Shown here piece after piece: positions 50,514 through 60,661 of a stretch of DNA of 64,000 bases. This stretch comes from Pseudogemmobacter hezensis (GTDB lineage Bacteria; Pseudomonadota; Alphaproteobacteria; Rhodobacterales; Rhodobacteraceae): the NCBI RefSeq assembly GCF_013155295.1, contig NZ_JABJXT010000006.1:124001-188000 (forward strand). The letters are read 5' to 3'. Numbering within the stretch: position 1 is the first letter of the stretch; every line of letters starts with the position of its first letter. The notes under the pieces were generated by a model. It worked only from the letters and a program-made list of their open reading frames with translations, searched no databases and was not told the DNA's origin. A program made the position numbers and the translations under genes.

Positions 50514-51215
50514 TTGAGCGACTCCTCCAGCTTCATTGATGAAGTCACCGAAGAACTCCGCCGTGAGCGGTTTACCAAAGCTTTTCGCCGTTGGGGCTGG
50601 CTGGGTGGCGTGCTGATCGTCGGCATCGTCGCGGGCACGGCCTGGACGCAATATGCCAAATCGCGGGATGCGGGAATCGCCCAGAACTTCGGCGATGCGC
50701 TGATCGAGGCGATGGATACCGGCTCGCCCGAGGCCCGGCGTGAGGCGCTGGCCGCCGTTCCGGCGCAGGGCCAGCAGCTGGTGATCCGCGAGTTGATCGC
50801 CGCCTCTGACCCGGCCGAGGACCGCGTAGCGACGCTGGCGGCGCTGGATCAGGTGATTGCCGATACCGCGCTTGCGCCCGTCTGGCGCGATCTGGCGATC
50901 CTGCGCCGGGCGATTGTGGCCGGGCCGGACACCCCACTGGCAGAGCGGCGCAGCGCCCTTGGGGGGATTGCGGTCGCAGGCCGCCCCTACCGGGCGCTTG
51001 CAGCCGAGCAGCTGGCCTATCTGCTGATCGAAGAGGGCAAGATTCCCGAGGCGATTGCCGCCCTGAACCAGCTTGCGACCGAGCAGGATGCCAGTGGCCC
51101 GCTCAGGGCGCGTTCGGGCCAGATCGTGGTCGCGCTTGGCGGCAAGCCCGCTGAAATCATCACCGATATTGCCCCCGCTGCACCAGCGCCCGGGCCGGAT
51201 GCGGAACAAGAGTAA
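50514..51215 (+). CDS. YfgM-like TPR membrane protein
   Basis: A 233-residue protein with an N-terminal cytosolic stretch (IDEVTEELRRERFTKAFRRWG), a membrane helix (WLGGVLIVGIVAGTAWTQY) and a periplasmic helical part with TPR-like repeats (EQLAYLLIEEGKIPEAIAALNQL). The C-terminus is Pro/Ala-rich. In E. coli YfgM is an ancillary partner of the SecYEG translocon, encoded next to bamB and der; the same gene order here supports the call. The TTG at 50514 is chosen with AGGAAGG upstream. Frames reaching further up pass through the terminator region and are rejected. Confidence 0.8.
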   Translation: MSDSSSFIDEVTEELRRERFTKAFRRWGWLGGVLIVGIVAGTAWTQYAKSRDAGIAQNFGDALIEAMDTGSPEARREALAAVPAQGQQLVIRELIAASDPAEDRVATLAALDQVIADTALAPVWRDLAILRRAIVAGPDTPLAERRSALGGIAVAGRPYRALAAEQLAYLLIEEGKIPEAIAALNQLATEQDASGPLRARSGQIVVALGGKPAEIITDIAPAAPAPGPDAEQE

Positions 51216-51311
51216 CGACCGCAGGCCCTCGGGCGTGACCGCCCGGGAATTTGCGCGGCGCGTATGTGTGATACGGGCTCAATGAGTGGGCAGAGATGCC
51301 AGAGGACGGAT

Positions 51312-52661
51312 ATGAAGGGGCACGGCGTGGGCAAGAAACAGCGGATCGGCGGGCTGATGGGCGCGGTTGCGGGGCTGGCCCTGCTGGCCGCCTGTGGCAA
51401 TAAAGAGCTGATCCTGCCGGGCGAGCGGATCGATGTGCGTGACGTGCTTGAGGGCTCGGCCTCGCGTGAGGCGGGCCCGGTGGCGCGCTCTGCACCGATC
51501 AGCCTGCCCGCGCAGCAAAACAACGCCGAATGGGCGCAGCGCGGTGGCAATGTGCGCCATGATGCGCCCCATGCAGCGCTTCGCGCCACCCCGCAGCTGG
51601 CCTTTGCCACCACCATCGGCGAGGGCTCTTCGCGCCGCTTCCGTATCGCCGCCGCCCCGGTTGTCGCGGGCGGACGGGTGTTTACGCTGGATGCGGCAAT
51701 GGTCGTGGCCGGGGTTTCGACCGGCGGGCAGCTTTTGTGGCAGACCGATCTGACGCCGGCGACGGATCGCGGCGGCCGGGTCTCGGGTGGTGGTCTGGCC
51801 GCAGATGGCGGCCGGCTTTACGCCTCGACCGCTTATGGCGAAGTGGTTGCGATGGATGCGGCCTCGGGCCGGATGCTGTGGCGTCAGCGCGTTGACAGCC
51901 CGATCCAGGGGGCACCTGCGGTTGCGGATGGGGTGGTCTATGTCACCGGGCGTGATGGCTCGGCCTGGGCGATTGGCGCGAATGACGGCAAGGTGCAATG
52001 GCAGGTTGTCGGCACGCCAGGGCCTGCGGGCTATCTGGGGTCTGCGGCGCCCACGGTTGCAGACCGGGCGGTGATCTTCCCCTCGGGGGCTGCGGATCTG
52101 ATCGCGGTCATGAAGATCGGCGGCGGCAATAAGATGTGGCAGAAATCGGTCGCAGGGCGGCGCCCCGGCATCGCCTATGGCGAGGCGCAGGATGTGACGG
52201 GCGATGCGGCGCTTGTGGGCGGCACGCTTTACACCGGCACCGCGGTCGGGCGCACCGTCGCCATGGACGCCACCTCGGGCGAGCGGATCTGGGACGCGGA
52301 AGAGGGCGCTCTGGGCCCGCTGGCAGTTGCGGGCGGCTCGGTTTTCCTTGTGTCGGATGAGGCGCGTCTGGCGCGTCTGAATGCCAGCACCGGCGAGGTG
52401 ATCTGGGCGGTCGAGCTGCCCTATTTCACCGCCGAAAAGGTGAAAAAGCGCAAGGCGATCACCGCCCATTACGGCCCGGTTCTGGCAGGCGGGCGGCTTT
52501 GGGTTGCCTCGTCTGACGGGGTGCTGCGCGGCTTCTCGCCCGTTGATGGCAGCCTGGTTGCCACTGTTGAAATTCCCGGCGGAGCGGCGACCCAGCCTGC
52601 AGTCGCGGGGGGCACGCTTTACGTCGTCTCGAATGACGGGCAACTTCTGGCTTTCCGCTGA
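51312..52661 (+). CDS. bamB: Outer-membrane assembly factor BamB
   Basis: A 449-residue lipoprotein of the BAM complex. The signal ends ALLAACGNKE (lipid Cys near 27). An eight-bladed PQQ-type beta-propeller follows, with repeats such as AVVAGVSTGGQLLWQTDL, VVAMDAASGRMLWRQRV and VAMDATSGERIWDAEEG (W near the end of each blade). The start at 51312 has AGAGGA five bases upstream; an in-frame start 16 codons upstream would bury the signal peptide. It lies between the YfgM-like gene and der, the conserved cluster. Confidence 0.93.
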   Translation: MKGHGVGKKQRIGGLMGAVAGLALLAACGNKELILPGERIDVRDVLEGSASREAGPVARSAPISLPAQQNNAEWAQRGGNVRHDAPHAALRATPQLAFATTIGEGSSRRFRIAAAPVVAGGRVFTLDAAMVVAGVSTGGQLLWQTDLTPATDRGGRVSGGGLAADGGRLYASTAYGEVVAMDAASGRMLWRQRVDSPIQGAPAVADGVVYVTGRDGSAWAIGANDGKVQWQVVGTPGPAGYLGSAAPTVADRAVIFPSGAADLIAVMKIGGGNKMWQKSVAGRRPGIAYGEAQDVTGDAALVGGTLYTGTAVGRTVAMDATSGERIWDAEEGALGPLAVAGGSVFLVSDEARLARLNASTGEVIWAVELPYFTAEKVKKRKAITAHYGPVLAGGRLWVASSDGVLRGFSPVDGSLVATVEIPGGAATQPAVAGGTLYVVSNDGQLLAFR

Positions 52662-52704
52662 GGTCTTTCCCGTGTAACTGGGCGAGCTTCAGGAGATCTG
52701 CGCC

Positions 52705-54183
52705 ATGAGCTTCACACTCGCCATTGTCGGCCGCCCCAATGTCGGCAAGTCCACGCTGTTCAACCGGCTTGTGGGCCGCAAGCTGGCGCTGGTCGATGAC
52801 CAGCCCGGCGTCACCCGCGACCTGCGCGAGGGGGATGCGAAACTTTTCGACCTGCGCTTTACCGTGATCGACACGGCGGGGCTGGAAGAGGTTACCGATG
52901 ACAGCCTGCAGGGCCGCATGCGCCGCCTGACCGAACGCGCGGTCGAGATGGCAGATGTCTGCCTTTTCGTGATCGACGGGCGGGCAGGGGTGACGGCCAC
53001 GGATGAAACCTTCGCCGAGATCCTGCGCAAGAAGAACGCCCGCGTGATCCTTGGCGTGAACAAGGCCGAGGGCAAGGCAGGCGATGCCGGCGCGCTTGAG
53101 GCCTATAGCCTTGGCCTTGGTGAACCCGTGCGGATGTCTGCCGAACATGGCGAGGGGATGGATGATCTGTACCACATCCTGCGCCCCTTTGAGGAAGAAT
53201 TCGCCGCGCGCGAGGCCGAGATCACGCCCGAAACCGATCTCGACCTGCCCGAGGACAGCGAGTTCGACAGTGATGATGAGGATGCCGATGAAAGCTGGCG
53301 TCCCTCGGTCACCAAACCTTTGCAGATCGCGGTGATCGGCCGCCCGAATGCGGGCAAATCGACACTGGTGAACAAGATCCTTGGCGAGGACCGGATGCTG
53401 ACCGGGCCAGAGGCCGGGATCACCCGCGATGCGATCTCGATCAGGACCGAGTGGCAGGGCACCCCGATCCGTATCTGGGATACGGCGGGCATGCGCAAAA
53501 AGGCGCGGGTGACGGAAAAGCTGGAGAAGCTTTCCGTCTCGGATGGACTGCGGGCCGTGCGCTTTGCCGAGGTCGTCGTGGTCCTTCTGGACAATGAGAT
53601 CCCCTTTGAGACCCAGGATCTGCGGATCGCCGATTTCGCCGAGACCGAGGGCAGGGCGGTCGTGGTGGCGATCAACAAATGGGATCTGGAAACCGACCGC
53701 CAGGACAAGCTGGCCGAGCTGAAAGAGATGTTCGAGCGGCTGCTGCCGCAGCTGCGCGGTGCGCCGCTGGTCACCATTTCCGGCAAGACCGGGCGCGGCA
53801 TGGACCGTCTGCATGACGCGATCCTGCGCGCCCATGCGGTCTGGAACCGCCGGGTGGCGACGGCACGGCTGAACTCCTGGCTTTCGGCCATGACCGAGGC
53901 GCATCCGCCGCCCGCGCCGGGCGGGCACCGCATCAAGATGCGCTATATCACCCAGGCCAAGACCCGGCCGCCGGGTTTCGTTATCAAATGCTCGCGCCCT
54001 GATGAGCTGCCCGAAAGCTATAAACGCTATCTGGTCAATGGCTTGCGCGATCACTTTGACATGCCTGGCACGCCGATCCGGTTGTTCCTGCGCGGCCAGG
54101 GCGATCAGAACCCGTTCCGGGAAAAGAAGTTCCACACCCCCTCGCGGCTGCGCAAGCACCAGGGGAAACAGGTCAAGAAGTAA
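52705..54183 (+). CDS. der: Ribosome-assembly GTPase Der (EngA)
   Basis: A 492-residue double GTPase for 50S subunit maturation. The first G domain has [24 protein letters not shown] and VNKAEG; the acidic linker [16 protein letters not shown] follows; the second has [29 protein letters not shown] and NKWDLE. A KH-like C-terminal domain includes [14 protein letters not shown] and ends basic ([19 protein letters not shown]). The first G domain has NKAE instead of NKxD, as is common in Der. Length is normal. Confidence 0.96.
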   Translation: MSFTLAIVGRPNVGKSTLFNRLVGRKLALVDDQPGVTRDLREGDAKLFDLRFTVIDTAGLEEVTDDSLQGRMRRLTERAVEMADVCLFVIDGRAGVTATDETFAEILRKKNARVILGVNKAEGKAGDAGALEAYSLGLGEPVRMSAEHGEGMDDLYHILRPFEEEFAAREAEITPETDLDLPEDSEFDSDDEDADESWRPSVTKPLQIAVIGRPNAGKSTLVNKILGEDRMLTGPEAGITRDAISIRTEWQGTPIRIWDTAGMRKKARVTEKLEKLSVSDGLRAVRFAEVVVVLLDNEIPFETQDLRIADFAETEGRAVVVAINKWDLETDRQDKLAELKEMFERLLPQLRGAPLVTISGKTGRGMDRLHDAILRAHAVWNRRVATARLNSWLSAMTEAHPPPAPGGHRIKMRYITQAKTRPPGFVIKCSRPDELPESYKRYLVNGLRDHFDMPGTPIRLFLRGQGDQNPFREKKFHTPSRLRKHQGKQVKK

Positions 54184-54366
54184 CGGTTGCAGGCGCTCGG
54201 TTTCGGGGCGCATTTCTATGGGCTGGTCTGCCGCGCCCTTTGCGGCAGATCCCCGCACAGATCACGGCCCAGGGCCCCTGGACAGAGCCTGACCGACCCA
54301 GACCGATCCGGGGCCGAAAGCGATATGCCTCTCGTGCAGTGAGGGCCAAGCCAACAGGATTACAGC

Positions 54367-56862
54367 ATGCCCGTCGTCACTGTCATCGTCCCGGCCTATA
54401 ACGCAGGCGCCTATCTGGATGCGACGCTGGCCTCGATCAGCAAACAGAATTTCCGGGATTTCGAATGTATCGTCGTTGACGATTTTTCCGACGACAACAC
54501 CTTTGAGATCGCCAAAAACTGGCGGGCCAAAGATCGCCGGATCCGGGTGGTCATGCAGCGGGCGCGGGCAGGGGTCTCGGCGGCCAGAAACACCGGACTG
54601 AGGGCCTCGAACAGCCCGCTGGTCTGTTTTCTGGATGCCGATGATTTGATGATGCATGACAGTCTGGTGCTGCGGCTGCGGGCCTATCAGCAGGCGCTTC
54701 GTGCCGATCCAGAGGGCGCGGGCCGGGTTGCGGGCAGCTATTGCGCCAGCCAGAGCATCCCCGAAGAGGCGAAATCGCCGCCGCCCAGCCGCCCGATGGT
54801 GCTGTCACCGCTGGGTTTTGCGACGACGGGCGGGGCTTGCCCCTTCAACGCCAATCAGCCGCTGATCCGCACCGATGTGCTTTATGAATGCGGTGGTTTC
54901 AACGAGGCGATGGATCAGGCCGAGGATTATGACCTCTGGGCGCGGATCCTGCGGGCGGGCTATTGGTTCATGCCGGCCCCCCATGTCGCGGTTACCTATC
55001 GCAATCGCCGGGGCAGCGCGGTGCGCAAGGCGCCTGTGCGGCATCTGACCAACTCGCTGGCGCTTTATGACAGTGCGCTGCAAAGCCTGGATGCGGACGC
55101 CCTGGGGCGCTCGCCGTATCGGCTGATCCGGCCCTTTGGCGATTACGCGCATCAGGCGGGCAAGGCGGGCCGTATTTTGCAGTTTTCCGGCATGTCGATG
55201 GCCGCACCCGATGCGCCGCCGCTGGCAGAGATTGCCGCAAGGATCACCGCGCAGCTGCCAGACCTTGGCCATGTGGTGGCCCCCGCGAAGCCGGTTCGCA
55301 GACAGGTAGAAGAGGGCATCCGCCGTCAGCTGTCAGGCCCGGTTCCCGAAGAGATGGAGCCACAGCTCGACCAGCTTTTGCAGATGCTGGCCGAGGCCCC
55401 GCCGCCCGCCAGCGTTTATGAAAGCACTGACGCGACCGCATTCGGCCCTTACGGAGAGGCGGATCAGGATCGGCTCTGGCATCCTGCTCGCCAGGCTGAG
55501 GCCGATATCCTCTTCCTGCCGCATAAGGATTATCACGCCTGGACGATCGGCCTGTTTGCGCCTGCGCTGCAGCGGCTGGGGATCAGCTTTGCCGTGGTCG
55601 ATCTTGCCGCCACCTGGCGTGAGGGCGGCGTGCGGCAGGTGGCCGAGGATCTGGGCCTGCCGCTGATCCGCTATGGCGAGGTGGCGCTTGGCCGCTATGC
55701 GCCGCGCCTTGTGGTCGCCTTCAACGACTGGGACTATGTCACCCGCCCAATCCTGGTGGCAGCTCAGGAGGCCGGGATTGCCACCGCCGCCATTGTCGAG
55801 GGCATCCAGGACTATCTCGACAAGGATACGGGCCGCCCGCGTCACGCCTATCGCACGGCGCAGACCGTCTTGCTGCCCGGTGCCTTTGACCGCCGCTATT
55901 TCCCGCAAGACGGCGCGCAACATCTTGAAGTGGTTGGCATTCCCCGGATCGAGCATCTGCGCAGCCAGCCCCGCCCGAGCCGCCCGCCCGCAGGGCCTGG
56001 CGCAAAGGTTCTGATCAATTCGAATTTTTCGCATAATGTGCTGGTCGAAAAGCGCGACCTCTGGCTGCGTCAGGTGGTTGAGGCTGTTCAGGCCGCAGGC
56101 ATGGTGCCGGTGATCAGCCGCCACCCCGAGGATCGCGGAACGCTTTTCCCGGAATTTGTCACCGATCAGGATTTCTACACCGCGATCCAGGACTGCAGCC
56201 TCTCGGTGCAACGCTTTGCCTCGGGGATCCTTGAAGCGCTGGCGATCAATGTGCCGGTGATCTATTTCAACCCGCATGGCGAAGAGGTGGACAAGTTCAG
56301 CTCTGACCCAATGGGGGCCTATCCGGTCGCCCTTACCCCCGAGGCACTGTCGGCGGCGCTGGCGGATTTGCCGAACTGGCAGCAGGCGGCTTTGGCGGCG
56401 GCCCCGGCCTTCCTCGACCACCACGCAGGCGCGCCCAAAGGCGATACCGCCACCAGCACCGCAGAGGCGCTGGTGCGTGCGATGGGGGCAAAGCCGGATG
56501 ATGCGGTGCTGGATCGCTTCTCGCATAATCTGCGGGTGCTGGACTTTGAGACCCAGTCCCTGACCCGCCGCGTCAATCTGTTTGAGGATCCGGCCACCGC
56601 GATTGCCCAGCTGCGCGAGATGACCGCCCGCCCTGAATTCCAGCCTGTCTCATCAGAGAGCATGCGGCTTTGGTCGCTGCAGACCGTCAAAGAACCTAAT
56701 GCTCAGCCGACTGTCAGGCGTTCCGGGCTGGTCTGGCGGATTCGGATGCGGCTGCACAACCGGCTGGAGCGGGCCTATATGGCAACCGCCCGCTGGCCGC
56801 GACTGCAGGCGCGGTTGCGGGGGATGGCCGAATATTACCGCCGTCGGTTCTGGCCGCTTTGA
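54367..56862 (+). CDS. Two-domain glycosyltransferase (GT2 plus GT-B-like C-terminus)
   Basis: An 831-residue protein. The N-terminal GT-A family 2 domain (about 1-250) has VTVIVPAYNAGAYLDATLAS, DADD near 94 for the metal/nucleotide, and a DQAEDYDLWARIL acceptor motif. After a charged linker, a second domain (about 380-680) has a glycerophosphotransferase-like GT-B pattern (ILFLPHKDYHAWTIGLFAPALQRLG, KVLINSNFSHNVLVEKRDLWLRQVVEA, PVISRHPEDRGTLF, LSVQRFASGILEALAINVPVIYFNP). The C-terminal 60 residues are basic and amphipathic. Predicted role is assembly of a capsule or other surface polymer; donor and acceptor are unknown. No signal peptide. It is a lone gene. Confidence 0.78.
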   Translation: MPVVTVIVPAYNAGAYLDATLASISKQNFRDFECIVVDDFSDDNTFEIAKNWRAKDRRIRVVMQRARAGVSAARNTGLRASNSPLVCFLDADDLMMHDSLVLRLRAYQQALRADPEGAGRVAGSYCASQSIPEEAKSPPPSRPMVLSPLGFATTGGACPFNANQPLIRTDVLYECGGFNEAMDQAEDYDLWARILRAGYWFMPAPHVAVTYRNRRGSAVRKAPVRHLTNSLALYDSALQSLDADALGRSPYRLIRPFGDYAHQAGKAGRILQFSGMSMAAPDAPPLAEIAARITAQLPDLGHVVAPAKPVRRQVEEGIRRQLSGPVPEEMEPQLDQLLQMLAEAPPPASVYESTDATAFGPYGEADQDRLWHPARQAEADILFLPHKDYHAWTIGLFAPALQRLGISFAVVDLAATWREGGVRQVAEDLGLPLIRYGEVALGRYAPRLVVAFNDWDYVTRPILVAAQEAGIATAAIVEGIQDYLDKDTGRPRHAYRTAQTVLLPGAFDRRYFPQDGAQHLEVVGIPRIEHLRSQPRPSRPPAGPGAKVLINSNFSHNVLVEKRDLWLRQVVEAVQAAGMVPVISRHPEDRGTLFPEFVTDQDFYTAIQDCSLSVQRFASGILEALAINVPVIYFNPHGEEVDKFSSDPMGAYPVALTPEALSAALADLPNWQQAALAAAPAFLDHHAGAPKGDTATSTAEALVRAMGAKPDDAVLDRFSHNLRVLDFETQSLTRRVNLFEDPATAIAQLREMTARPEFQPVSSESMRLWSLQTVKEPNAQPTVRRSGLVWRIRMRLHNRLERAYMATARWPRLQARLRGMAEYYRRRFWPL

Positions 56863-56900
56863 TCCAGGCTTCGGTGCCTTAACTCATTGCACCCAAAAAG

Positions 56901-56930
56901 AAACGCCGCTCCAGGGGGGCGGCGTTTTTC
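56901..56930. terminator. Bidirectional terminator between the glycosyltransferase gene and serS
   Basis: AAACGCCGC (56901-56909) pairs with GCGGCGTTT (56919-56927), followed by TTC; on the other strand TTTCTTTTTGGG follows. It serves two convergent genes. Confidence 0.88.
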
Positions 56931-56975
56931 ATGGCGGATGGTTCGACGCGGATTGTTTGACCGGGGGCGGCCTGA

Positions 56976-58268
56976 TCAGCTTAGCACGCCGTCAGCGCCG
57001 ATCCGGGTTTTGCCCCCCATATAGCGATGAAGGACCTCGGGGATTTCGACCGATCCATCCGCTTGCTGGCCGTTTTCCAGCACCGCAATCAGGCAGCGCC
57101 CGACCGCAAGGCCAGAGCCGTTCAGGGTGGCGATGAACTCGGGCTTGCCGCCCTCGGCGGGGCGGAAACGCGCATTCATCCGCCGCGCCTGGAACTGGCC
57201 GCAGGTCGAGATCGACGAGATCTCGCGGTAGCGGTTCTGCCCCGGCAGCCAGACCTCGATGTCATGGGTCTTTTGCGCCCCGAACCCCATATCCCCGGTG
57301 CAAAGCACCACCGTGCGATAGGGCAGGCCCAGCTTTTGCAGGATCGCCTCGGCCTGGGTGGTCATGCGCTCATGCTCGGCCAAAGCGGTCTCGGGCGTGC
57401 AAAGCGTCACCATCTCGACCTTTTCGAACTGGTGCTGGCGCAGCATGCCGGTGGTGTCCTTGCCCGCAGACCCGGCCTCGGAACGGAAGCATTGGGTATG
57501 CGCGGTCATCCGGACGGGCAGCGAAGCCGCGTCAAGGATCTCGCCAGCGGCGGAATTGGTCAGCGTGACCTCGGATGTCGGGATCAGCCACCAGCCATTG
57601 GTGGTTTCATAGCTGTCCTCGGCGAATTTCGGCAGCTGGTTGGTGCCAAACATCGCCTCGGATTTGACCAGAACCGGAGTCCAGACCTCGGTCAGGCCAT
57701 GGTCCTCGACATGGGTGTCGATCATGAACTGCGCCAGCGCCCGGTGCAGCCGGATCACCGCGCCCTTCAGCACCACGAACCGCGCCCCGGACAGTTTCGC
57801 CGCCGTGGCGAAATCCATGCCGGGCTTTACGCCTGCGATTTCAAAGTGTTCGACCGGGGTGAAGTCGAATGCAGCGGGCGTGCCCCAGCGGCGGATCTCG
57901 ACATTGTCATCCTCATCGGCCCCTTCGGGCACCTCGTCCAGCGGCAGGTTCGGGATGGTCGCCAGCTGCTCGCGCAGGCTGCGGTCCTCGGCATCGGCCT
58001 CGGCGGTCAGACGGGCGATCTCGGCCTTCTTCTCGGCCACAAGCGCGCGAAGGCGCTCAAATTCGGCCTCATCGCCTTTGGCTTTGGCAGCACCCACCTC
58101 TTTGCTGGCGCGGTTCTGCTCAGCCTGGGCGGTCTCGGCGGCGAGGATCTTCGTCCGGCGCGCCTCATCCAGCGCCAGCAGCGCAGGCGACAGCGCAGCC
58201 AGACCGCGACGGGACAGGGCCGCATCGAAAGCGGCGGGATTTTCGCGGATCATGCGGATATCATGCAT
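56976..58268 (-). CDS. serS: Seryl-tRNA synthetase
   Basis: A class II synthetase of 430 residues. The N-terminal coiled-coil arm covers about 25-110 (helical, with [21 protein letters not shown] and [15 protein letters not shown]). The catalytic core has motif 2 [26 protein letters not shown] near 260-285 and motif 3 [21 protein letters not shown] near 385-405, with the Arg in place. Length is standard. The divergent upstream gene yajC is 289 bases away. Confidence 0.96.
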   Translation of the reverse strand: MHDIRMIRENPAAFDAALSRRGLAALSPALLALDEARRTKILAAETAQAEQNRASKEVGAAKAKGDEAEFERLRALVAEKKAEIARLTAEADAEDRSLREQLATIPNLPLDEVPEGADEDDNVEIRRWGTPAAFDFTPVEHFEIAGVKPGMDFATAAKLSGARFVVLKGAVIRLHRALAQFMIDTHVEDHGLTEVWTPVLVKSEAMFGTNQLPKFAEDSYETTNGWWLIPTSEVTLTNSAAGEILDAASLPVRMTAHTQCFRSEAGSAGKDTTGMLRQHQFEKVEMVTLCTPETALAEHERMTTQAEAILQKLGLPYRTVVLCTGDMGFGAQKTHDIEVWLPGQNRYREISSISTCGQFQARRMNARFRPAEGGKPEFIATLNGSGLAVGRCLIAVLENGQQADGSVEIPEVLHRYMGGKTRIGADGVLS

Positions 58269-58557
58269 GGAACTGGCCTCGCTGGCTTGCAGGAATTGCG
58301 TGAGGGCTTATGCCAGATGGTTGGGCCCGGGAAAAGAGGCAGGCTGCATTGCGGTGCTCTGGATTGTCTGCAGGCCGCCGGTAAGCGCCCTGTGATGCTT
58401 ACGGCCCTGTCAGATCGTGCAGTTCCTCTGGCGCAGGGGACAAAAAGCGCTTAGATGGGCCGATAATCACGAAGGCGGGCCGCCGACGGGCACCGTTTTC
58501 TAAAGACTCACACGGTTTTCACAGACCCACACGCCAAACGCCGGAGATTTCGCCCTC
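58269..58557. other. Intergenic region between serS and yajC
   Basis: About 290 bases with promoters of both divergent genes. No gene or stable hairpin is seen. Confidence 0.4.
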
Positions 58558-58890
58558 ATGTTCGTGACCCCCGCATTCGCCCAGACCGCCTCTGCAACCG
58601 GAACAGGCTCTGCCCTGGCTTCATTCGTGCCGCTGATCCTGATCTTCGGGATCATGTATTTCCTGATGATCCGCCCGCAGCAGAAAAAGATGAAAGTGCA
58701 CCGCGCCATGGTCGAGGCCCTGCGTCGTGGTGACCAGGTCGTCACCCAGGGCGGGATCGTCGCCAAAGTGGTGAAGGTCCAGGAGGACGGCATGGTTGAG
58801 GTCGAGATCGCCGAGGGCGTGAAGGTGAAGGTTGTCAAACACACCATCACCCAGGTTCTGAACCGCACCGAGGCTGCTGCCTCGGCCTGA
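58558..58890 (+). CDS. yajC: Preprotein translocase subunit YajC
   Basis: A 110-residue single-span membrane protein of the Sec holotranslocon. An N-terminal polar stretch is followed by LASFVPLILIFGIMYFLMIRPQQKKMK, with RPQQKK as the family signature. A small soluble SH3-like domain follows (VEALRRGDQVVTQGGIVAKVVK). It precedes secD and secF, the normal order. Confidence 0.94.
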   Translation: MFVTPAFAQTASATGTGSALASFVPLILIFGIMYFLMIRPQQKKMKVHRAMVEALRRGDQVVTQGGIVAKVVKVQEDGMVEVEIAEGVKVKVVKHTITQVLNRTEAAASA

Positions 58891-58901
58891 ATAAGGGGCG
58901 T

Positions 58902-58951
58902 CCGGCCCCTGGGGCCGGCCCTCATTCTGCCGGCCCGCTACAGGGGCCGGC
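58902..58951 (+). promoter_or_regulatory. Alternating hairpin segments between yajC and secD
   Basis: Four short segments of the same complementary pair follow each other: CCGGCC (58902-58907), GGGCCGGC (58912-58919), GCCGGCCC (58929-58936) and GGGCCGGC (58944-58951). Neighbours can pair with each other, so pairing of 1 with 2 and of 3 with 4 competes with 2 with 3. TTTCCTGTTGTG follows the last. It lies 27 bases before the secD start. Confidence 0.6.
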
Positions 58952-58978
58952 TTTCCTGTTGTGACTTCTGAGGCTGAC

Positions 58979-60646
58979 ATGACGCCGACCGAGACCTGGA
59001 AACGAGTTCTTATCCTGCTGGTATGTTGCTGGGGGATAATCGCCGCGCTGCCAAACGCGCTTTATGACCGGGTCGAGCGTCACAATGACGCCGCCGCCGC
59101 GATTGCCAAAGCCGATGGCGTGGCCACTGTGGAAGAGGCCGCCGATCTGGCGCTCTGGCCGAACTGGATGCCTTCGGCGCTGATGCCGCTGGGTCTGGAT
59201 CTGCGGGGCGGGGCGCATCTTCTGGCCCAGGTCCAGGTTGAGGATGTCTATAAGGCGCGGATGGATGGGCTCTGGCCCGAGGCGCGTGATGCGCTGCGCG
59301 AGGTGCGCGATCAGGTTGGTGCGGTGCGCCGTGCGCCTTCGCCCGATGATACGGTGCGCATCACCATCTCACGCCCCGAGAATATGGCGGCAGCGCTGGC
59401 GGCTGTGCAAAAGCTGGCAAGCCCGGTGATGACGCTGACCGGGATGCAGGCCTCTGACATCACGATCACCTCGCAGGGCGCGGATATCGTCATCCAGCTG
59501 ACCGAGGCGGAAAAGACCGCAACCGATGATCGCACGATGCTGCAAAGCCTTGAGATCATCCGCAACCGGGTTGACCAGGCGGGCACGCGTGAGCCTACGA
59601 TCCTGCGCCAGGGCAAAGACCGGATCCTGATCCAGGTTCCCGGAATCGGCTCGGCTGCCGAGTTGAAAGGGCTGATCGGCACCACAGCGAAGCTGACCTT
59701 CAACGCGGTGATCAGCACCACCACCGATCCGGGCGCAAATCCCGGGCCGCGCAATCTTTTGCTGCCGTCGAAGGATCAGCCGGGGCTTTACTATATCGTG
59801 GAAGAGACCCCGGTGGTCTCTGGCGACAATCTTATCGACAGCCAGCCCAGCTTTGACCAAAATCAGCGCCCGGCCGTCAGCTTCCGCTTTGACGCCTCGG
59901 GCGGGCGGAAGTTCGGCGATTACACCGCGAACAATATCGGCAAGCTCTTTGCCATCGTGCTTGATGGCCAGGTAATTTCGGCCCCGATGATCAATGTGCA
60001 TATCCCAGGCGGCTCGGGCATCATCACTGGCCGCTTCACGGTGGAAGAGACCACCGAACAGGCGATCCTGCTGCGGGCAGGGGCTTTGCCTGCGAAGATG
60101 GACTTCCTTGAAGAACGCACCATCGGGCCGGAACTGGGCGCCGATTCCATTGAGGCGGGCAAGACCGCAGCGATGATCGGTCTTGCGGCGGTGCTGATCT
60201 ATATGGTCGCCTCATATGGGATGTTTGGCTGGTTCGCCAATGTGGCGCTGGTGCTGAACGTGATCATTCTGGTGGCGCTGCTTTCTGCGATCGGGGCGAC
60301 GCTGACGCTGCCCGGTATCGCGGGGATCGTGCTGACCATGGGGATGGCGATCGACCAGAACGTGCTGATCTTTGAGCGCATCCGCGACGAGCTGCGCGAG
60401 GGCCAAAGCCCGCAACGCGCCTGCCAGGCCGGGTTCGAGCGAGCGTTTTCCGCAATCATGGACGCCAATGTGACCGCATTGATGACCGGCTTCATCATGT
60501 TCTGGATCGGCTCTGGCCCGGTGCGCGGCTTTGCCGTGACCTTCACGCTGGGGGTGATCACCTCGATGTTCACCGCCGTTTACGTGACACGCCTGGTGGT
60601 CGAGCTTTACATCAACACCCGCCGTCCGAAGCAGATCGTGGTTTAA
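58979..60646 (+). CDS. secD: Protein translocase subunit SecD
   Basis: A 555-residue RND-type membrane protein that uses proton flow to help complete export. An N-terminal membrane helix (VLILLVCCWGIIAALPN) is followed by the periplasmic P1 domain with LDLRGGAHLLAQV. Later come the QVISAPMINVHIPGGSGIITG segment and the membrane half with IGPELGADSIEAGKTAAMIGLAAVLIYM and MGMAIDQNVLIFERIRDELREG. The ATG at 58979 has GAGG five bases upstream; a GTG at 58961 is a less likely start. Confidence 0.95.
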   Translation: MTPTETWKRVLILLVCCWGIIAALPNALYDRVERHNDAAAAIAKADGVATVEEAADLALWPNWMPSALMPLGLDLRGGAHLLAQVQVEDVYKARMDGLWPEARDALREVRDQVGAVRRAPSPDDTVRITISRPENMAAALAAVQKLASPVMTLTGMQASDITITSQGADIVIQLTEAEKTATDDRTMLQSLEIIRNRVDQAGTREPTILRQGKDRILIQVPGIGSAAELKGLIGTTAKLTFNAVISTTTDPGANPGPRNLLLPSKDQPGLYYIVEETPVVSGDNLIDSQPSFDQNQRPAVSFRFDASGGRKFGDYTANNIGKLFAIVLDGQVISAPMINVHIPGGSGIITGRFTVEETTEQAILLRAGALPAKMDFLEERTIGPELGADSIEAGKTAAMIGLAAVLIYMVASYGMFGWFANVALVLNVIILVALLSAIGATLTLPGIAGIVLTMGMAIDQNVLIFERIRDELREGQSPQRACQAGFERAFSAIMDANVTALMTGFIMFWIGSGPVRGFAVTFTLGVITSMFTAVYVTRLVVELYINTRRPKQIVV

Positions 60647-60661
60647 GGGGAGATAACAGTC

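Noticed and set aside
52459-54258. A 599-codon minus-strand frame across der and bamB
   Set aside because: Antisense to two well-supported genes; no family features.
57027-58454. A 475-codon plus-strand frame opposite serS
   Set aside because: Antisense shadow; serS motifs 2 and 3 are clear on the minus strand.
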